DNA of 7,318 nucleotides from HGM04593 sp045646845 (GTDB lineage Bacteria; Bacteroidota; Bacteroidia; Bacteroidales; Bacteroidaceae). The notes under the pieces were generated by a model. That model was not told the origin of the DNA. It made no database searches and was given only the letters and a program-made list of their open reading frames with translations. Location of the stretch: contig JAZRLO010000028.1 of NCBI GenBank assembly GCA_045646845.1, positions 1-7,318 of the forward strand, in the 5' to 3' direction. Below, piece by piece: positions 5,650 to 7,318 of this stretch (positions within the stretch are counted from its first letter, which is position 1; each line of letters begins with the position of its first letter). The position numbers and the translations under genes were made by a program.

Positions 5650-5942
5650 TCCTGTTGTTTATTTGTTATTCCTTCTGCAATGAACGTATATTAAGATTAA
5701 GTGTTCGTTGTAAAAGTGTTAAATGAATGTAACAATGGCAAGCAGTGCAGTTGGAAAGAATTTCCGTTTGATTTGTTTTAATGGTAAAAATTTGAACAGA
5801 AAAAGAAGTTTTAATTCCTTTATTGTTCAAAATTTTACTATATCCAATTTCTTCTTGCTGTTTGTATTAACAATAAAAAAAGGTTGTACGCGTACAACCT
5901 TTTTATAAAACATTTCTTGTATGTTCACACTCTTGAGTTTGT
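5650..5942. other. Intergenic region upstream of the porin gene
   Basis: A+T-rich non-coding stretch of 293 nt. Its right part holds the palindromic terminator at 5877-5904. The left part must hold the porin promoter, but only poor matches to TAnnTTTG are seen (for example AAATTTTG, 5835-5828 on the minus strand, with no TTTG upstream). A 61-codon plus-strand frame (5723-5908) runs into the terminator and looks non-coding. Confidence 0.5.
5877..5904 (-). terminator. Palindromic intrinsic terminator
   Basis: AAAAAGGTTGTACG at 5877-5890 is followed directly by its perfect reverse complement at 5891-5904. In RNA this gives a strong GGTTGT.../...ACAACC stem with a tetraloop-sized centre. Seven A at 5875-5881 become a U7 tract on the minus strand. 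It lies 38 nt past the stop codon of the minus-strand gene at 5943-6689 and should stop its transcripts before the porin gene. The plus side has T5, so it could also work in that direction. Confidence 0.9.
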
Positions 5943-6689
5943 CTAAAACTTCAAAGAGCCACATATATCCGACAGGTAGCTGTCTATTTTGTCAGAACCC
6001 TTGTCTGTAACAAACAAATGCATTTTAATGGGTTTGTGGCCCTCCTTGTAAATATCAAGTGTATAGTAATGGGGGTACTCCTCGTGAATGGAGATATAGC
6101 CCCCCTTACCATAAGTGCAGATTTTTTCTCTGTAGGGGAATTTGCATAGCAGCATTACATCGGCTCCACATTGTGCGGTGTGTGAGTCTCCTTCGTACAC
6201 CATTACATTCTCGTCAATTATTCTGTCGATATCGTCCCCGGAAATCTTTACTTGCCAATAATTTATATCATCCCTGTTGCACACGACATCCACCGCAACT
6301 AATTCCTTGACGTCTGAAATATTATTATTCAACCAAGCATCGTCATACCGGCTAATGACCGGAATATAGACTATACAATCACCGTCCGATGAGGTCAGAA
6401 CAATCTGGTTACTCCAAGTTCCTATGTAGTCATTTCTGTGCAATAGAATAGATTCATACCCTGGATAAATACTTGTAAAAGAATTGAAAGGCAACTGTAC
6501 TTTACTCAAACCATATTCTTTTTTATATAGTTTCTTGAAGCCCCTGCCGACACCTTTAGGTTTATGCCTGTTGCGGACTTCGGTCAGTTCTTTCTGCTTA
6601 TCCCAATCCTTGGAGTCAAACTGTGCCGATGAATTCAAGCACGACAAAGAGAAAATTGCCAATAATGCGATAATGTTTAGTTTATTCAT
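5943..6689 (-). CDS. Secreted hypothetical protein, 248 aa
   Basis: I do not recognise a family. Residues 1-23 are an export signal (MNKLNIIALLAIFSLSCLNSSAQ). A Cys at 17 sits in SLSC, which is not a good lipobox because position -3 is Ser, so cleavage after SSAQ is more likely than lipidation. A very basic linker follows (RNRHKPKGVGRGFKKLYKKE, 39-58). The rest is mixed, with beta-rich segments (QIVLTSSDGDCIVYIPVI, 95-112; GYISIHEEYPHYYTLDIYKEGHKPIKMHLFV, 197-227) and five more Cys (105, 137, 174, 182, 191), or six with C243. It is probably periplasmic or envelope-associated. It has its own promoter (6813-6843), a leader of about 115 nt with a hairpin, and a strong terminator, so it is a single-gene transcript. 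It is visibly A+T-richer than the glutamine synthetase and GNAT genes. Confidence 0.75.
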   Translation of the reverse strand: MNKLNIIALLAIFSLSCLNSSAQFDSKDWDKQKELTEVRNRHKPKGVGRGFKKLYKKEYGLSKVQLPFNSFTSIYPGYESILLHRNDYIGTWSNQIVLTSSDGDCIVYIPVISRYDDAWLNNNISDVKELVAVDVVCNRDDINYWQVKISGDDIDRIIDENVMVYEGDSHTAQCGADVMLLCKFPYREKICTYGKGGYISIHEEYPHYYTLDIYKEGHKPIKMHLFVTDKGSDKIDSYLSDICGSLKF

Positions 6690-6743
6690 ATTGTTAGATG
6701 TTTTTGTATATTTCGGTACAACTTAGTTTTTTCTTTGCTTTTT

Positions 6744-6793
6744 GCTCCCCTCCGTCGGCAAGCCGACACCTCCGCCTCAGGGAGGGGAGGAGC
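6744..6793. repeat. GC-rich branched inverted repeat in the leader of the 5943-6689 gene
   Basis: CTCCCCTCC (6745-6753) pairs perfectly with GGAGGGGAG (6781-6789). Inside lies a second perfect hairpin, GTCGGC-AA-GCCGAC (6754-6767). Together they form a stacked, branched structure that contrasts sharply with the A/T-rich surroundings. It lies about 55 nt before the ATG at 6689 and downstream of the predicted promoter, so it would be transcribed as part of the leader. No U-run follows it on the minus strand, so it is not a normal terminator. It may be a copy of a dispersed GC-rich intergenic repeat. Confidence 0.65.
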
Positions 6794-6812
6794 TTGGCGT
6801 CGTTTATATTTG

Positions 6813-6843
6813 CAAAGTTATTAAAAATCTCGCCTATAGCAAA
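6813..6843 (-). promoter_or_regulatory. Consensus Bacteroidota promoter for the 5943-6689 gene
   Basis: On the minus strand TTTG (6843-6840), 19 nt and TAACTTTG (6820-6813) match the -33/-7 consensus fully. Transcription should start near 6806. The -33 element lies in the first 48-bp repeat unit, while the -7 element lies just outside it. A second -7-like word, TATATTTG at 6805-6812, exists on the plus strand but has no partner TTTG. Confidence 0.75.
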
Positions 6844-6919
6844 ACTTAAAAGTTATTGGCTCGCTTTGCTGAAAATCTCGCCTATAGCAAAACTTAAAAG
6901 TCATTGGATCGCTTTGCTG
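6824..6919. repeat. 48-bp tandem direct repeat, two copies
   Basis: Unit 1 at 6824-6871 and unit 2 at 6872-6919 differ at only two bases (6854/6902 and 6860/6908). Each unit can form a hairpin, AGCAAA with TTTGCT (unit 1: 6838-6843 and 6865-6870), and unit 1 contains AACTT-AA-AAGTT. The array starts 17 nt past the stop codon of the Sel1 gene and ends next to the -7 element of the following gene. High identity points to a recent duplication. Confidence 0.85.
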
Positions 6920-6936
6920 AAAAGCTTGCTGTTTTG

Positions 6937-7318
6937 CTATTCATTGAAGAACCTGAAAATGTTGTACCAATCAATCTTTTCTTTGGCTGTTTGGCTGCCG
7001 TGTTCCATGGCTACGCGGTACCAGGCGGCGGCTTTTTGGTCGTCGCGCTTTGTTCCTTTGCCTTTTTCGTACATGCGGGCAACCTTTTCGGCGGCCTCGG
7101 GGTGTCCGCTGTAGGCGGCGTGCAGGTACCAGTTGAAGGCGCGTTTCTTGCTTTTCTTTACATAGTAGCCATCTTCATAGAATTGCGCGAGCCTGTACTG
7201 TGCATCGGTGTTGCCGAGTTTGGCGGCTTTTTGGTAATAGCCTATGGTGCTTTGCTTGCGTAGCTGCTTTTTGCTTAGCTGCAGTAGGGAGTCGGTCTGT
7301 GCCACCTTTTCGCCTATG
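6937..7318 (-). CDS. Sel1-repeat (TPR-like) protein, 5' end outside the window
   Basis: The C-terminal part of a helical-repeat protein. Two full Sel1 repeats of 36 residues are clear: TDAQYRLAQFYEDG...AFNWYLHAAYSGH and PEAAEKVARMYEKGKGTKRDDQKAAAWYRVAMEHGS, preceded by the end of another (YYQKAAKLGN). The conserved pattern A..L..(F/M)YE.G....D...A..WY..A...G is kept. Such repeats mediate protein-protein contacts, often in signalling or envelope-stress scaffolds, and no catalytic domain is visible here. A GTG at 7305-7303 could be a start, but the frame stays open to the window edge (IGEK before it), and Sel1 proteins usually have more repeats and an N-terminal signal, so I treat the gene as partial. 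It ends at TAG (6939-6937), next to the 48-bp repeats. No strong terminator follows. Confidence 0.85.
   Translation of the reverse strand, partial: IGEKVAQTDSLLQLSKKQLRKQSTIGYYQKAAKLGNTDAQYRLAQFYEDGYYVKKSKKRAFNWYLHAAYSGHPEAAEKVARMYEKGKGTKRDDQKAAAWYRVAMEHGSQTAKEKIDWYNIFRFFNE

Noticed and set aside
5723..5908. Short plus-strand frame of 61 codons.
   Set aside because: It runs through the palindromic terminator and has low-complexity A/T-rich content.
6637..6641. Lipoprotein cleavage site at Cys17 of the 5943-6689 protein.
   Set aside because: The residues before the Cys (SLS) do not match the lipobox, while a cleavage after SSAQ fits well.
6744..6793. Intrinsic terminator of the Sel1 gene.
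   Set aside because: The hairpin is followed by A-rich, not U-rich, RNA on the minus strand, and lies downstream of the next gene's promoter.

Overview
The window looks like a stretch of a Bacteroidota (Bacteroidales: Bacteroides/Prevotella/Muribaculaceae-like) chromosome. Three things point there. Two promoters match the Bacteroidota consensus (TTTG, 18-19 nt, TAnnTTTG). Start codons are preceded by A-rich tracts rather than strong Shine-Dalgarno sequences. Secreted proteins have signal peptides ending in ...AQ. No phage, IS transposase, CRISPR or rRNA gene is visible.

Layout. Positions 1-345 are non-coding, with several hairpins and a 21-nt direct repeat. Rightward genes follow: an unrecognised 168-aa acidic protein (346-852), then a tight two-gene unit with a GNAT acetyltransferase (960-1523) and an AlkD-type DNA alkylation repair protein (1526-2338), 2 nt apart. 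A convergent intergenic region (2339-2489) holds a 61-nt tRNA-like element and a strong hairpin that probably ends glutamine synthetase transcription. A type I-like glutamine synthetase (2490-3992, minus) has a good promoter with a perfect dyad between its two elements. Divergent from it is a secreted protein made of six 20-residue repeats (4158-4619), encoded by an exact 60-bp period. It converges on an outer-membrane porin-like beta-barrel (4672-5649, minus). A perfect 28-bp palindrome (5877-5904) then terminates a secreted unknown protein (5943-6689, minus). That gene has a consensus promoter whose -33 element lies inside a 48-bp tandem duplication and whose leader can fold into a GC-rich branched hairpin. 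The window ends inside a Sel1-repeat protein (6937 to beyond 7318, minus).

How the parts fit. The best-supported functions are housekeeping ones: nitrogen assimilation (glutamine synthetase), alkylation damage repair (AlkD with its GNAT partner) and outer-membrane permeability (porin). The secreted repeat protein, the two unknown proteins and the Sel1 protein look accessory. Apart from GNAT-alkD, the genes appear to be separate transcription units. I see no clear multi-gene defence or biosynthetic system. The points most worth a second look are the repeat protein, the repeat-borne promoter with its structured leader, the dyad in the glutamine synthetase promoter, the cysteine-rich insertion in the AlkD protein and the tRNA-like element.
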